From contig NZ_JAFBFC010000001.1 in assembly GCF_016909075.1 (NCBI RefSeq), forward strand, positions 372,001 to 436,000: DNA of 64,000 nucleotides, given 5' to 3'. The translations under genes and the position numbers were made by a program. Below are positions 9,723 through 18,791 of this stretch, piece after piece. Below the pieces are notes generated by a model. The model searched no databases. It was not told where the DNA came from and saw only the letters and a list, made by a program, of their open reading frames with translations. The DNA is from Priestia iocasae (lineage in GTDB: Bacteria; Bacillota; Bacilli; Bacillales; Bacillaceae_H). Position 1 is the first letter of the stretch; each line of letters opens with the position of its first letter.

Positions 9723-9764
9723 AGGTTGATTCAAAAGTGAATGTACTTTTGAATCAACTTTTTT
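9723..9764 (+). terminator. intrinsic terminator of mgsR
   Basis: Perfect 14-bp stem GTTGATTCAAAAGT / ACTTTTGAATCAAC with a 6-base loop, then six T. Confidence 0.93.
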
Positions 9765-9872
9765 AATTAATTATGTGTATTTTTGGTGTATGAAGAAGGA
9801 TTTTGTAGAAGAGTGTAGAATTGTTGTAGGGCGACTAGCATCGTCGTATTTATTAATAAGGAGGGATTAGAA

Positions 9873-10934
9873 GTGAAGGAAATTGAAAGGTTTGCTGATC
9901 AGCTAGTGAAATATGCTGAGAAATACAATGTATCGGACATTCACATTGTGCCTAGGAAACTGGATGCCATTATTCAACTAAGAATGGATCAAGCACTTGT
10001 ACAAAAAGAAGTGATTTCTCGAAATGTGTGCGAAAGACTCATTTCACATTTTAAGTTCTTAGGAGGGATGGACATTGGCGAAAGGAGAAAGCCACAAAAT
10101 GGTGCATTAGTCATCTCTTTAGAACATCGTGAAGTTAATTTGCGATTATCCACTTTACCAACTTCTTATGATGAAAGTCTCGTTATCCGTGTTCTCCCTC
10201 AAGATAAAATGACCTCTATGTCTCACCTTTCTCTCTTTCAACAAGATACGAAAAAACTGATTTCCTTGTTAAAACACTCTCATGGCATGATTATTTTTAC
10301 AGGCCCTACTGGTTCAGGTAAGACTACTACACTTTATACACTGTTAAACGAAACAAAGAAAATGTTAAATCGAAACATTATTACGCTTGAAGATCCAATT
10401 GAGCGTAAAACAGAAGATGTACTTCAAGTACAAGTGAATGAAAGGGCTGGCATTACGTATTCTACAGGTCTTAAAGCCATTTTACGACATGACCCTGATA
10501 TCATTATGGTCGGTGAAATTCGAGATGATGAGACGGCTAAAATTGCGATGAGAGCGGCACTAACTGGACACTTAGTATTAACCACCATGCATACGAAAGA
10601 TACTAAAGGGGCTATTTATCGATTATTAGAATTTGGTGTAAGTATCCAAGAAATAGAACAGACGTTAATTGCCATTGCAGCTCAGAGACTTGTAGAAATT
10701 AAATGTCCTTTTTGCGAAAAGACGTGCCATCCAGTATGTCGAAAAATGCGTCAGTATCGCCAGGCAAGTGTATATGAATTACTGTACGGTAAAGCATTAG
10801 GTGGTGTCATTAAGGAAGCCAAAGGAGAAGAAGGGGTGTATGATTATAAATTATTACGAGATGTGATAAAAAAGGGAGTTGCATTAGGTTATTTGTACTC
10901 TTCTTCTTTAGAAAACTGGGTGTTTAACGATTGA
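9873..10934 (+). CDS. comGA: competence pseudopilus assembly ATPase ComGA
   Basis: Cytoplasmic GspE/PilB-type ATPase that powers assembly of the competence pseudopilus for DNA uptake. The Walker A motif GPTGSGKTT lies near residues 145-153, the Asp box region ITLEDPIE near 172, and Walker B IIMVGEIRDDETA near 210. CPFCEKTCHPVC near 273 is the zinc-binding cysteine set of type II/IV ATPases. The GTG start at 9873 follows AAGGAGGG. It heads a seven-gene operon (comGA-GG) whose coding regions mostly overlap. I did not see a clear ComK box in the 100 bases before it. Confidence 0.95.
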   Translation: MKEIERFADQLVKYAEKYNVSDIHIVPRKLDAIIQLRMDQALVQKEVISRNVCERLISHFKFLGGMDIGERRKPQNGALVISLEHREVNLRLSTLPTSYDESLVIRVLPQDKMTSMSHLSLFQQDTKKLISLLKHSHGMIIFTGPTGSGKTTTLYTLLNETKKMLNRNIITLEDPIERKTEDVLQVQVNERAGITYSTGLKAILRHDPDIIMVGEIRDDETAKIAMRAALTGHLVLTTMHTKDTKGAIYRLLEFGVSIQEIEQTLIAIAAQRLVEIKCPFCEKTCHPVCRKMRQYRQASVYELLYGKALGGVIKEAKGEEGVYDYKLLRDVIKKGVALGYLYSSSLENWVFND

Positions 10935-11968
10935 AGAAAAAAAGAAAAAAATGGACATTAGAACAACAATCAAAGTTTCTTATTCAACTTTCACAACTCC
11001 TTGAGAAAGGATATACACTCTCTCATGCTTTAGAGTTTTTACAGTTTCAACTTCCTCACAACCTCCGTGAACAAATTCATCATTCATTACTTCAACTAAA
11101 ATCTGGAGATTCTCTTCATTCTGTATTTAGTACGTTACACTTTCATAAAGATGTTTTAAGCTACTTATATTTTGCCGAACAACATGGAGATATTTATTTT
11201 GCTTTACGAGAAGGAGGAAAAATGCTTCATCAAAAAGTAAAAAACATGAAGCAATTTCAAAAACTTATTCAATATCCCATTGTTCTGTTATTTTTTATGA
11301 TGGCTATTTTATTTATGTTAAGTACCATCCTTCTACCACAATTTCAAACATTGTATCAATCACTTGGTCACAAACAATCAAGTTGGCTCATGTTCTTTAT
11401 GAAAGGTTTATCACTCTTTCCTTACATGCTTCCTCTCTTTGTTCTTTTCCTTCTAATAAGCTATCTCATTTTTAAACGACTTCGAACAAGTCTTTCACCT
11501 ATTCAGCAAGTTAATTTTCTATTGAAAGTTCCGGTTGTTAAAAAGATTGTTCTTCTGTTTAACTCTTATTTTTTCGCTATTCATATTAGCAATTTGTTAA
11601 AAGGAGGGTTATCCATCTATGATTGTTTGCAACTTTTTGAAAAGCAGTACCATTATGCTTTCTTTAAAGGCGAAGCTTCTTATTTAATGCAACAGCTATC
11701 TGCCGGTTTACAGTTAGATGACATTATAAGGGGTAGAACATATTACGATGATGAAATGGCAAATATCATTACACATGGACAGCTAAACGGAAATCTATCT
11801 CAAGAATTATATGATTATAGTTCATTTATGATTGAACGAATAGAAGCGATTATTCATAAAAGTTTACATTTTGTCCAACCTCTTCTTTTTTCTCTTATTG
11901 GACTTGTTATTTTGTTGATGTACCTAGGGGTTATGGTTCCAATGTTTGATGCAATGTCTAGCTTATAG
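10931..11968 (+). CDS. comGB: competence pseudopilus membrane platform protein ComGB
   Basis: Polytopic inner-membrane platform protein of the PilC/GspF family that works with ComGA to assemble the pseudopilus. Hydrophobic segments lie around residues 115-140, 165-185 and 315-340, with cytoplasmic GspF-type helical domains before and between them. The TTG start at 10931 overlaps the comGA stop by four bases, so translation is probably coupled. The length of 345 residues is normal. Confidence 0.93.
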   Translation: MKKKRKKWTLEQQSKFLIQLSQLLEKGYTLSHALEFLQFQLPHNLREQIHHSLLQLKSGDSLHSVFSTLHFHKDVLSYLYFAEQHGDIYFALREGGKMLHQKVKNMKQFQKLIQYPIVLLFFMMAILFMLSTILLPQFQTLYQSLGHKQSSWLMFFMKGLSLFPYMLPLFVLFLLISYLIFKRLRTSLSPIQQVNFLLKVPVVKKIVLLFNSYFFAIHISNLLKGGLSIYDCLQLFEKQYHYAFFKGEASYLMQQLSAGLQLDDIIRGRTYYDDEMANIITHGQLNGNLSQELYDYSSFMIERIEAIIHKSLHFVQPLLFSLIGLVILLMYLGVMVPMFDAMSSL

Positions 11969-12003
11969 AATGAAAAATCATAATCGATAAAGGAGTAATT
12001 TAG

Positions 12004-12306
12004 TTGAAGAAAAATGGATTTACATTAATAGAAATGTTAGTTGTTATGCTTGTTATTACAGTATTATTGCTTATTACAATTCCAAATGTATTAAAACATA
12101 ATAGTGCGATTCATTCGAAAGGATGTGATGCTCTTGTTAAAACGGTTCAAGCCCAGGTTCAAGTGTATAAAATTGAGAATCAAGATCGTACACCTACAAT
12201 TGATCAATTAAAAACCGAAGGCTATTTAAAAGAAGATCCAACATGTGCTGGAGGAAAAAGTATCGTCATTAGTACAGATGGAGAAGTACAAGTTGCACAA
12301 CCATAA
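12004..12306 (+). CDS. comGC: major competence pseudopilin ComGC
   Basis: Type IV prepilin-like major pseudopilin. After a short basic leader the site GFTLIEMLVV places peptidase (ComC) cleavage between G5 and F6, with the required Glu at position 5 of the mature protein. A hydrophobic helix follows. Two cysteines (in KGCDAL and PTCAGG) fit the intramolecular disulfide known for ComGC. TTG start at 12004, preceded by AAAGGAG. Length 100 residues. Confidence 0.94.
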   Translation: MKKNGFTLIEMLVVMLVITVLLLITIPNVLKHNSAIHSKGCDALVKTVQAQVQVYKIENQDRTPTIDQLKTEGYLKEDPTCAGGKSIVISTDGEVQVAQP

Positions 12307-12754
12307 GAGTGTGTTTAAGAAGAGAAATAACCAATGTGCCTTTACTTTATTAGAGATGCTAGTGGTATTGTGTGTGATTCAAGTAATGACAAGCGTTCTT
12401 TTCTTAGTTGTTCAACCGTTAATGGAGCATTACCGTATTCAGCTTTTTCTTAAGCAACTTCAAACAGATTTATTCTATACACAACAAATTGCAATGTCTC
12501 GAGGTCAAGGAGGAACGTTTTCATTCAACAATGAAAACGCGACGTATTCTGTAGTGCAACGACAAGAAGTTTTATTTGAGAAATCGTATGATGAACAAAT
12601 ATTTGTATCGAGTGTTTCTGGGCTTAACAGCATTCGGTACAATCAGCGTGGAAATATCTCACAAGGAAGAACGTATATTATACGCTCGGGAGATACTGCT
12701 TATCGCTTGGTTTTTCAATTAGGAAGAGGGAGGTTCTATGTGGAAGAATTGTAG
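12293..12754 (+). CDS. comGD: minor pseudopilin ComGD
   Basis: Minor pseudopilin of the competence machine. The prepilin motif CAFTLLEMLVVL implies cleavage between A16 and F17, with Glu at mature position 5. The rest is a small beta-rich pilin body. I choose the TTG at 12293, which follows GGAGAAG inside comGC and overlaps its end by 14 bases. GTG 12311 would also keep the motif but has no ribosome site. Earlier in-frame starts give an unusually long leader. Confidence 0.88.
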   Translation: MHNHKSVFKKRNNQCAFTLLEMLVVLCVIQVMTSVLFLVVQPLMEHYRIQLFLKQLQTDLFYTQQIAMSRGQGGTFSFNNENATYSVVQRQEVLFEKSYDEQIFVSSVSGLNSIRYNQRGNISQGRTYIIRSGDTAYRLVFQLGRGRFYVEEL

Positions 12755-13073
12755 AGGATACACAATGTTAGAGGTGGTAGTTGCTTTTGGTGTATTGCTC
12801 TTGCTCCTTTTTAGTACGGCCCCCTTGTACGTGCAAATTGCAACAGAAAGGAAAAATCAAGAACTTGCTCATGCAGCTAATACGCTTTTACATGAAAAGC
12901 TAGTTGAATATAAATATAATGACCAGAATGCAACGTCTTCTACTCATACTGCAAATGGAACAGTATACAGAATAAGCTGGGAAGGAACTATGCAGGAATT
13001 GATGAAAGCATGCATTCATTGGCAAGATTTATCAAAAAGGCAGAAAAAAAGGTGTGATTATATACGGAAATGA
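12738..13073 (+). CDS. comGE: minor pseudopilin ComGE
   Basis: 111-residue minor pseudopilin. The leader MWKNCRG is followed by YTMLEVVVAFGVLLLLL, giving cleavage after G7 and Glu at mature position 5. ATG 12738 follows GGGAGG and overlaps comGD by 17 bases. Identification rests on the motif and on its place in the operon, since ComGE sequences diverge quickly. Confidence 0.88.
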   Translation: MWKNCRGYTMLEVVVAFGVLLLLLFSTAPLYVQIATERKNQELAHAANTLLHEKLVEYKYNDQNATSSTHTANGTVYRISWEGTMQELMKACIHWQDLSKRQKKRCDYIRK

Positions 13074-13510
13074 AAAATCAAAAAGGATTTACATTAGTTG
13101 AAATGCTTATTAGTTTCTCCTTCTTTTTACTCATTGTTTCACTTATTCCTTTAATTGTACCTATTTTGTCTAAAACAAATGATTCTCATTTAGCTTTAAC
13201 AAACATTGAATGGGAGCTTTTTATTGCGCAGCTAACGTTTGAGTATAGAGAAGCGAAAGAAGTGAAAGTGGATGCTTCTAAATTAACGCTTTTTACATTT
13301 GAAGATCACACAGTTACTTATGAAAGGTATCAAGATAAATTAAGGCGACGTGTAAATCAATCGGGTCATGAAGTGTTATTGCAGAATGTGCAATCTGTAG
13401 ATTATAAACGAGAGGGCCATATGTTAACTGTTGAGCTCACAGATACAAAGCAAACGAAGTTTATTAGCAAAATTAGTAAGTTTGATGCGTGTTTCGTGTG
13501 TTATGATTAG
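13070..13510 (+). CDS. comGF: minor pseudopilin ComGF
   Basis: 146-residue minor pseudopilin. The site QKGFTLVEMLISFSFFLLIV predicts cleavage between G6 and F7, with the conserved Glu. The ATG at 13070 overlaps the comGE stop by four bases. The C-terminal part is beta-rich and carries two cysteines (DACFVC) close to the end. Confidence 0.88.
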   Translation: MKNQKGFTLVEMLISFSFFLLIVSLIPLIVPILSKTNDSHLALTNIEWELFIAQLTFEYREAKEVKVDASKLTLFTFEDHTVTYERYQDKLRRRVNQSGHEVLLQNVQSVDYKREGHMLTVELTDTKQTKFISKISKFDACFVCYD

Positions 13511-13892
13511 TAATCAAAGAGGTGCTGCCTTGCCACTTGTTTTAGTGATTAGTTTTTTGGTGTTATTTCTGATAGCACGCCAGCTTTCTTTGTATGTTTC
13601 AGAGGCTACATTTTACAAAGAGGTACAAGGGTTTTATGAAGTTAATCATTTGTTAGAAAGTGGAGTCGTTGAGGCAATGTCTCTTGTGAAGAGTGAGCCC
13701 AGCCCTTATTCGTTAACGAACCGTTCTTCTTCTTATCCAACAGGCAAAATCTTTTTCACGTTTGAACAGGTAAGTGATGGTGTAGGGGCTGTCTTGATTG
13801 AGTGTGAAACATTATCAGGTCATTTTTATAGAGGACGAGCTTACTTTCAGTATAACGAAGCTAAAATCATTCGGTGGGTTGAATATAGGTAA
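13503..13892 (+). CDS. comGG: minor pseudopilin-like protein ComGG
   Basis: Last gene of the comG operon. The N terminus MISNQRGAALPLVLVISFL resembles a prepilin leader (cleavage after G7) but lacks the usual Glu at mature position 5, as is typical for ComGG. The ATG at 13503 overlaps the comGF stop. No clear ribosome site precedes it, so translation may depend on coupling. An in-frame ATG at 13485 is a less likely start. Length 129 residues. Confidence 0.83.
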   Translation: MISNQRGAALPLVLVISFLVLFLIARQLSLYVSEATFYKEVQGFYEVNHLLESGVVEAMSLVKSEPSPYSLTNRSSSYPTGKIFFTFEQVSDGVGAVLIECETLSGHFYRGRAYFQYNEAKIIRWVEYR

Positions 13893-13904
13893 GGAGAGAA
13901 AAAG

Positions 13905-14399
13905 ATGAAAGCATTGTACCTAGTGGGTTTTATGGGGGCAGGTAAGACAACAATTAGTGAGGAGTTATCGGCTATACTTGAAATACCTGTGATTGACACA
14001 GATCAATACATTGAACAAAAAACAGGCAGGTCTATTCCACAGATTTTCGAAGAGAGTGGTGAACAAGCATTCCGAAAGCTTGAGAAAGAAATATTGAAAG
14101 AATTACCAACTAACGATGTCATCATTTCCACAGGTGGAGGTGTGTTTGTTCAAGAAGAAAACCGTCTTTGGATTAATAAAAAGGGGATATCTTTTTATTT
14201 GAATTGTGATTGGGAAGAATTAGAGAGACGACTCATCGGAGATACATCTCGTCCTCTTGTGCAAAAAAGTAATCTTGATCAGTTGCAGGCGTTATTTGAA
14301 CAACGACGTCCTTCTTACGAGCAAGCCACATATACTATTGATACAGCAAATAAAACAATTCACGAGATTTGCATAGAGATGAAAGAATTGATTAAGTAA
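13905..14399 (+). CDS. aroK: shikimate kinase
   Basis: Phosphorylates shikimate to shikimate-3-phosphate in the aromatic amino acid pathway. The Walker A GFMGAGKTT is at residues 8-16, the shikimate-binding Asp in VIDTDQYIE near 34, ISTGGGVF near 79, and the lid region with RPL near 120. Length 164. It starts 12 bases after comGG with GGAGAG upstream and is likely cotranscribed or read from its own weak promoter. Its place between comGG and yqzE differs from B. subtilis. Confidence 0.93.
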   Translation: MKALYLVGFMGAGKTTISEELSAILEIPVIDTDQYIEQKTGRSIPQIFEESGEQAFRKLEKEILKELPTNDVIISTGGGVFVQEENRLWINKKGISFYLNCDWEELERRLIGDTSRPLVQKSNLDQLQALFEQRRPSYEQATYTIDTANKTIHEICIEMKELIK

Positions 14400-14439
14400 T
14401 GAATGACTCGGTCATACTAAAACCGAGGAGATGATGACA

Positions 14440-14622
14440 ATGAAAACAAATGATTACGTTAAATTTGTCACACAACAGTTTGTTCAATACATGGATCAAC
14501 CAAAAACCGAGCGTAAAATGAAGCGAGTTCAACGAAAGGAAGAGCGCTCACCTTTTCCAAGTCGGTGGTTCGGAATGCTGCCTCTTGGTTTTATGATTTG
14601 GTATCGAAAAAAGCGCTCTTAA
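14440..14622 (+). CDS. yqzE: YqzE family small protein
   Basis: 60-residue basic protein beginning MKTNDYVKFVTQQFVQYMDQ and ending in WFGMLPLGFMIWYRKKRS, where a short hydrophobic stretch precedes a basic tail. The ATG at 14440 lies nine bases after GAGGAG; an ATG at 14431 directly abuts that site. The family follows comG in Bacillus and has no known function. A terminator shared with yqhG comes next. Confidence 0.85.
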   Translation: MKTNDYVKFVTQQFVQYMDQPKTERKMKRVQRKEERSPFPSRWFGMLPLGFMIWYRKKRS

Positions 14623-14630
14623 ATGAAAAA

Positions 14631-14677
14631 GGAACGCAAGATGAGAGAACTAAGTCTCTTACCTTGCGTTTTTTTTA
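14631..14677. terminator. bidirectional terminator between yqzE and yqhG
   Basis: Stem AACGCAAG / CTTGCGTT with an inner AGAGA / TCTCT pairing, then a run of eight T. The flanking genes converge. Confidence 0.9.
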
Positions 14678-14678
14678 T

Positions 14679-15488
14679 TCAAGCAAACTTTTGTACAGCT
14701 GTTTGTTCTGATAAGTAAAAGAGCCCGCCGTTGACAACTTTAATCATAATGGTTGGTTCGTATTGTTCTTGTAATGCTTGCTTTTCTCTTTCGTAGCTTT
14801 CTGGTACTTCCTCTGCTGTTTCATAAAAATGATCAAGTAAAGCAAGATCTTCATACCAGCGCTTCCTTGCATCTTCTGACCATTGGTGGTCATCTTGTTT
14901 GATTGCATGTAAAGTGTAATCTTGTAAACGAATAATCCCGCTTTTCGGTTTAATTAAAGGTGAAAGTGTAAAACAATAATCAGATATTTTTGATGACAAT
15001 GTTTGCTGTTCTAGTCCTTCTTGGAAATTCTCAACAATCTTACCCGAAATAAGGTGTAACCCAAGTGACACGATATAATCGCGCTTTCGGTCACATTTAT
15101 ACGATACTTTTAAGTTTAATCCAAGCCATGGATGTAAGGCTTTACTAGCAGATGGTGCCGAAGACGAGCTTTCATACAAATGTGTAAAGCTTCCGAATTT
15201 CTGAGTCGAAGCGAAAATCTGATGCAATCTTGGTGAGCCAAAGTGAATACGTTCACCTTTTATTTCTTTATCCTCAAAGTTAGGATCAGTAATAAACGTT
15301 AAGCATGCAGGGGTAGGAGTGCCTCCTGTTTTTTCAACGTAGTGCCAATAAAATGGACGATTCATCAGCTCTTTATCCATATCAATTGTAAGCTGAAACG
15401 TTAAGTAGGAGGGGTGTTCTTCAACAATCTCACAATCATTTGTTTTAAAGTAGTTTTTTAGAAAATGATGAATATCAGTTTGCTGCAT
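14679..15488 (-). CDS. yqhG: YqhG family protein
   Basis: 269-residue soluble protein beginning MQQTDIHHFLKNYFKTNDCE. It matches YqhG of B. subtilis by position and general sequence; the function is unknown. I choose the ATG at 15488 because GGTGAGG lies six bases before it. An in-frame ATG at 15506 is upstream of that site. It overlaps the end of the yqhH helicase gene by 14 bases, which argues for joint expression and possibly joint function. Confidence 0.85.
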   Translation of the reverse strand: MQQTDIHHFLKNYFKTNDCEIVEEHPSYLTFQLTIDMDKELMNRPFYWHYVEKTGGTPTPACLTFITDPNFEDKEIKGERIHFGSPRLHQIFASTQKFGSFTHLYESSSSAPSASKALHPWLGLNLKVSYKCDRKRDYIVSLGLHLISGKIVENFQEGLEQQTLSSKISDYCFTLSPLIKPKSGIIRLQDYTLHAIKQDDHQWSEDARKRWYEDLALLDHFYETAEEVPESYEREKQALQEQYEPTIMIKVVNGGLFYLSEQTAVQKFA

Positions 15489-17154
15489 GTTGATCCTCAC
15501 CTTCATTCATTTGCTCTGCGTATTCAATAACAGATGTTAAGTTTTCCATTTTAATTCGCATTTCGCCTTCACTATTTGAATGTAGCAAAATGTCTTGAAT
15601 ATGCTCTTCAATATTACCGAAATCAAGTTTTGTTAAAATCTCATCTAATTCTCCGATGACGCGTTCGAATAGATTAATTTTCTCATAAAGTAGTTTTAGG
15701 ATATGTTCTTCTACTGTGTCTTTGACTGTAAGGTTATAGATGTGAACGTCGCTTTGCTGACCAAGACGATGAATACGTCCAATTCGTTGTTCAAGTCTCA
15801 TAGGATTCCATGGTAAATCATAATTAATAATATGGTGACAAAATTGAAGATTAATACCTTCTCCGCCAGCTTCTGTTGCAATAAAAACTTGTGCGTGGTG
15901 TTCAAATAATTGCTTCATCCAATCTTTCTTTCCACGTTTGAAACCACCTCTAAAAGGAACAGATGTAATGCCATGTTGTTTGAGAAACCATTGAAGATAG
16001 AGCTGCGTGGCACGATATTCTGTGAAAATAATTACTTTATCATTAATGCTCTTAATAAGTTCTAATACTTTTTCTGCTTTTGCATTTTGTTTTACTTGTT
16101 CAATTTTTTTCATTAATGGATGAATCATCTCATCAGGCATTAAACTGCCTTCTTCTTGACGCTCGAGCATGTTTTTTAATGTCATGTATACGGCTTCACG
16201 ACTACTACAAGCTTCACGTTGCAACGTTAAAATTGAAAATGTACTGGCTGATCCCATACCATGTTTCTTAAAAGAGGTAATCGATTCGTATAATTCTTTT
16301 TCTTCTGTTGAAAAATGGATTGGCACCGTCTGTACAATCCGCTTTGTCCATTCAATACCCGTATCACCTCTACGGTTACGAATCATAACCTTACTAATAA
16401 GTTCACGCAGTCTCTCATCGTTTTGTAAGGTTCGCTTTTTGGCTGAAAAAATTTCTTCAAAAAGAGCTTTGTTCCCTAAGTGCCCAGGCTTTAAAAGGGA
16501 AACCAAATTGAAAATTTCCTCAATACGGTTTTGCACGGGTGTTGCTGTAAGAAGTAAGCAAAACTTTTTCTTTAAGCTTTGGACGAATTCATAGTTTTTG
16601 GTTTTATTATTTTTTAGTTTGTGAGCTTCATCAATAATAATAAGATCGTAATCTTGTTCAAGTACAATATCGCGATGAGGTGGACGTTTAGCTGTATCAA
16701 TTGATGAAACCACCACATCACATTGCTCCCACACATACGATTTCTTTTGGGCAACGGCTGGGATATAAAATTTTTGATTCAATTCCATCGTCCATTGTGA
16801 AACAAGGGAAGCGGGTACTAAAATAAGTACTTTCTTCACTAGGCCACGAATCATATATTCTTTTAAAACGAGACCTGCCTCAATGGTTTTACCCAGTCCT
16901 ACTTCATCAGCTAGAATCGCTTTTCCATTCATGTTTTCAACAACTTGTTTTGCTACTTCTAATTGATGAGGAAGCGGTGTGAGTTGAGGTAAGTAATTAG
17001 GACATTGAAGACCCTCAAAATCATCAATAACGGTTTGCTTTTCAATGTTATATGCAAGTTTGTATAGTTCCCAGTTAGACCAAGGTCCTTCTTCTTCAAG
17101 ACGAGTGAGAAATTGATCCGTCCACTCGTTGTCAAAATTTATAGCTACTTTCAC
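15475..17154 (-). CDS. yqhH: SNF2-family helicase YqhH
   Basis: Superfamily 2 SNF2/RapA-like ATPase. Motif I is DEVGLGKTIEAGL near residue 88, motif II IIIDEAHKLKN near 174, motif III LLLTATPVQNR near 199, and motifs V/VI are GGEGINLQ and QRIGRIHRLGQ near 435-470. All are intact, so ATPase activity is expected. Such proteins remodel protein-nucleic acid complexes such as RNA polymerase. Length 559 residues. It is divergent from gcvT, with the glycine riboswitch in between. Confidence 0.92.
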   Translation of the reverse strand: MKVAINFDNEWTDQFLTRLEEEGPWSNWELYKLAYNIEKQTVIDDFEGLQCPNYLPQLTPLPHQLEVAKQVVENMNGKAILADEVGLGKTIEAGLVLKEYMIRGLVKKVLILVPASLVSQWTMELNQKFYIPAVAQKKSYVWEQCDVVVSSIDTAKRPPHRDIVLEQDYDLIIIDEAHKLKNNKTKNYEFVQSLKKKFCLLLTATPVQNRIEEIFNLVSLLKPGHLGNKALFEEIFSAKKRTLQNDERLRELISKVMIRNRRGDTGIEWTKRIVQTVPIHFSTEEKELYESITSFKKHGMGSASTFSILTLQREACSSREAVYMTLKNMLERQEEGSLMPDEMIHPLMKKIEQVKQNAKAEKVLELIKSINDKVIIFTEYRATQLYLQWFLKQHGITSVPFRGGFKRGKKDWMKQLFEHHAQVFIATEAGGEGINLQFCHHIINYDLPWNPMRLEQRIGRIHRLGQQSDVHIYNLTVKDTVEEHILKLLYEKINLFERVIGELDEILTKLDFGNIEEHIQDILLHSNSEGEMRIKMENLTSVIEYAEQMNEGEDQHAAN

Positions 17155-17350
17155 TATAAATACACCCCTTTCGTAAAGTTTTTTATTGAACTAATGTAAA
17201 GATTCATGTAGGATGAGAATGTAATTTAGAAAATTTTAAATAAAGAGCATATTGCTACTTTACGAAAATATTTGTGAATAGATTTATAAACATTGTTTTT
17301 AAGTAGTATGTCCAAAAATAAAAACTTTATAGAAGCGGATGATGATAAGA

Positions 17351-17513
17351 GGAGAGACTACTTGAATGTAGCGCCGAAGGAGCAAGCGAATATGTGAATC
17401 TCTCAGGCAAAAAGACTCTTGTTGGACGCATCTCTGGAGAGTGTCGCTATGACCACCCACGAGGCAAACCTATCATAGTTAAAACAAACGTATGGGGAAA
17501 CTTTCAGGTGAAA
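17351..17513 (+). promoter_or_regulatory. tandem glycine riboswitch (gcvT leader)
   Basis: Two adjacent aptamer-like units are visible. The first runs GGAGAGAC, GCCGAAGGAGCAA, CTCTCAGGCAAAAAGACTC. The second has CACCCACGAGGCAAACC and GAAACTTTCAGGTGAAAGGACAGAG. The closing stem of the second unit pairs CTCTG at 17432-17436 with CAGAG at 17517-17521. The same CAGAG bases form the terminator stem below, so glycine binding should favour readthrough into gcvT-gcvPA-gcvPB. The rest of the yqhH-gcvT gap (17155-17350) is AT-rich promoter DNA. Confidence 0.95.
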
Positions 17514-17560
17514 GGACAGAGACTTCCTAAATGCATTAGGGAGAGCTCTGTCCTTTTTTG
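17514..17560 (+). terminator. riboswitch-controlled terminator before gcvT
   Basis: GGACAGAG at 17514-17521 pairs with CTCTGTCC at 17546-17553, with an inner TTCCTAA / TTAGGGA pairing, followed by TTTTTT. It competes with the second aptamer's closing stem. Confidence 0.92.
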
Positions 17561-17620
17561 TTATTCGTTTTTGAGTGACTGTCACAACAATAGTTAAGAG
17601 TGTAAGGGGGATTCATTTTT

Positions 17621-18718
17621 ATGACTGAGCTAAAACAAACACCGCTTTACGATACATACAAGGAATATGGAGCAAAGATTATTGACTTTGGCGGGTGGGC
17701 TTTACCTGTTCAATTTTCTTCAATCAAACTCGAACATGAAGCAGTTCGCACAAAAGCAGGACTTTTTGATGTCTCACATATGGGGGAGATTGAAGTAAAA
17801 GGCTCTGACAGCCTTGGATTTTTGCAAAAAGTGATGACAAATGATGTGTCTGTTCTAAAAGATAATAAAGCACAATATACAGCGATGTGCTATGAAGATG
17901 GTGGCACAGTAGATGATTTACTCATTTATCGAAAAGGTGAAAATGACTTCTTGCTTGTTGTCAATGCTGCAAACATTGAAAAGGATTTTGATTGGCTAGC
18001 ACAACATCGCTTTGGAGACGTGACCCTTAACAATGTATCCGATGAAACCGCTCAACTAGCATTACAAGGCCCAATTGCTGAAAAAGTTCTACAAAACCTC
18101 ACATCTGAAAATTTATCAGATATTAAGTTCTTTAGTTTTAAAGATGATGTAGAACTAGCTGGTACAAAGGCACTCGTTTCACGCACTGGCTATACAGGTG
18201 AAGATGGTTTCGAGATTTATTGTGATGCAAAAGACGCTGCAATGCTATGGGATAAAATTGTAGAAGTTGGAAAAGGAGAAGGAGTTCTTCCTTGTGGATT
18301 AGGTGCTCGTGATACATTGCGCTTTGAAGCAAATTTAGCGCTCTACGGTCAAGAGTTATCAAAAGACATCACACCAATTGAAGCTGGAATTGGTTTTGCT
18401 GTGAAGGTAAACAAAGAAAACTTTATTGGTAAAGAAACGTTAAAGCAACAAAAAGAGCAAGGACCTAGTCGCAAGCTTGTTGGAATTGAAATGATTGACA
18501 AAGGAATTCCTCGTCATGGATATGAAGTATATGGTGGTGAAGAGCAAATTGGTTTTGTGACAACAGGAACACAATCACCGACCTTAAAGAAAAACATTGG
18601 GCTAGCTCTACTAAACGTGAATCATGCCAACGTCGGCACTGAGATTGAAGTTCAAATTCGTCAAAAGCGTTTAAAAGCAAAAGTGGTTTCAACACCGTTT
18701 TACAAGCGTCCTAAATAA
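17621..18718 (+). CDS. gcvT: glycine cleavage system T protein (aminomethyltransferase)
   Basis: Transfers the aminomethyl carbon from the lipoyl H protein to tetrahydrofolate, releasing ammonia. Family features include the N-terminal [11 protein letters not shown], the [10 protein letters not shown] region, the conserved Asp in MTNDV near residue 72, and [13 protein letters not shown] near 188. Length 365 is typical. The ATG at 17621 follows AAGGGGG. First gene of the gcvT-gcvPA-gcvPB operon under the glycine riboswitch. Confidence 0.97.
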   Translation: MTELKQTPLYDTYKEYGAKIIDFGGWALPVQFSSIKLEHEAVRTKAGLFDVSHMGEIEVKGSDSLGFLQKVMTNDVSVLKDNKAQYTAMCYEDGGTVDDLLIYRKGENDFLLVVNAANIEKDFDWLAQHRFGDVTLNNVSDETAQLALQGPIAEKVLQNLTSENLSDIKFFSFKDDVELAGTKALVSRTGYTGEDGFEIYCDAKDAAMLWDKIVEVGKGEGVLPCGLGARDTLRFEANLALYGQELSKDITPIEAGIGFAVKVNKENFIGKETLKQQKEQGPSRKLVGIEMIDKGIPRHGYEVYGGEEQIGFVTTGTQSPTLKKNIGLALLNVNHANVGTEIEVQIRQKRLKAKVVSTPFYKRPK

Positions 18719-18791
18719 GACGTTAAGGTACCGAAAAAAGGAAGGTCAAACTAGAAATAGAGATGTTCACTTGAGAGAGGAGCAACGTAAC

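Noticed and set aside
9770-9872. ComK box (AAAA-N5-TTTT pairs) before comGA
   Set aside because: I looked for the paired AT-boxes expected upstream of comG and found no convincing match, so none is annotated.
17394-17597. Small reading frame within the gcvT leader
   Set aside because: It coincides with the glycine riboswitch and its terminator, has no ribosome site, and its sequence is explained by RNA structure.
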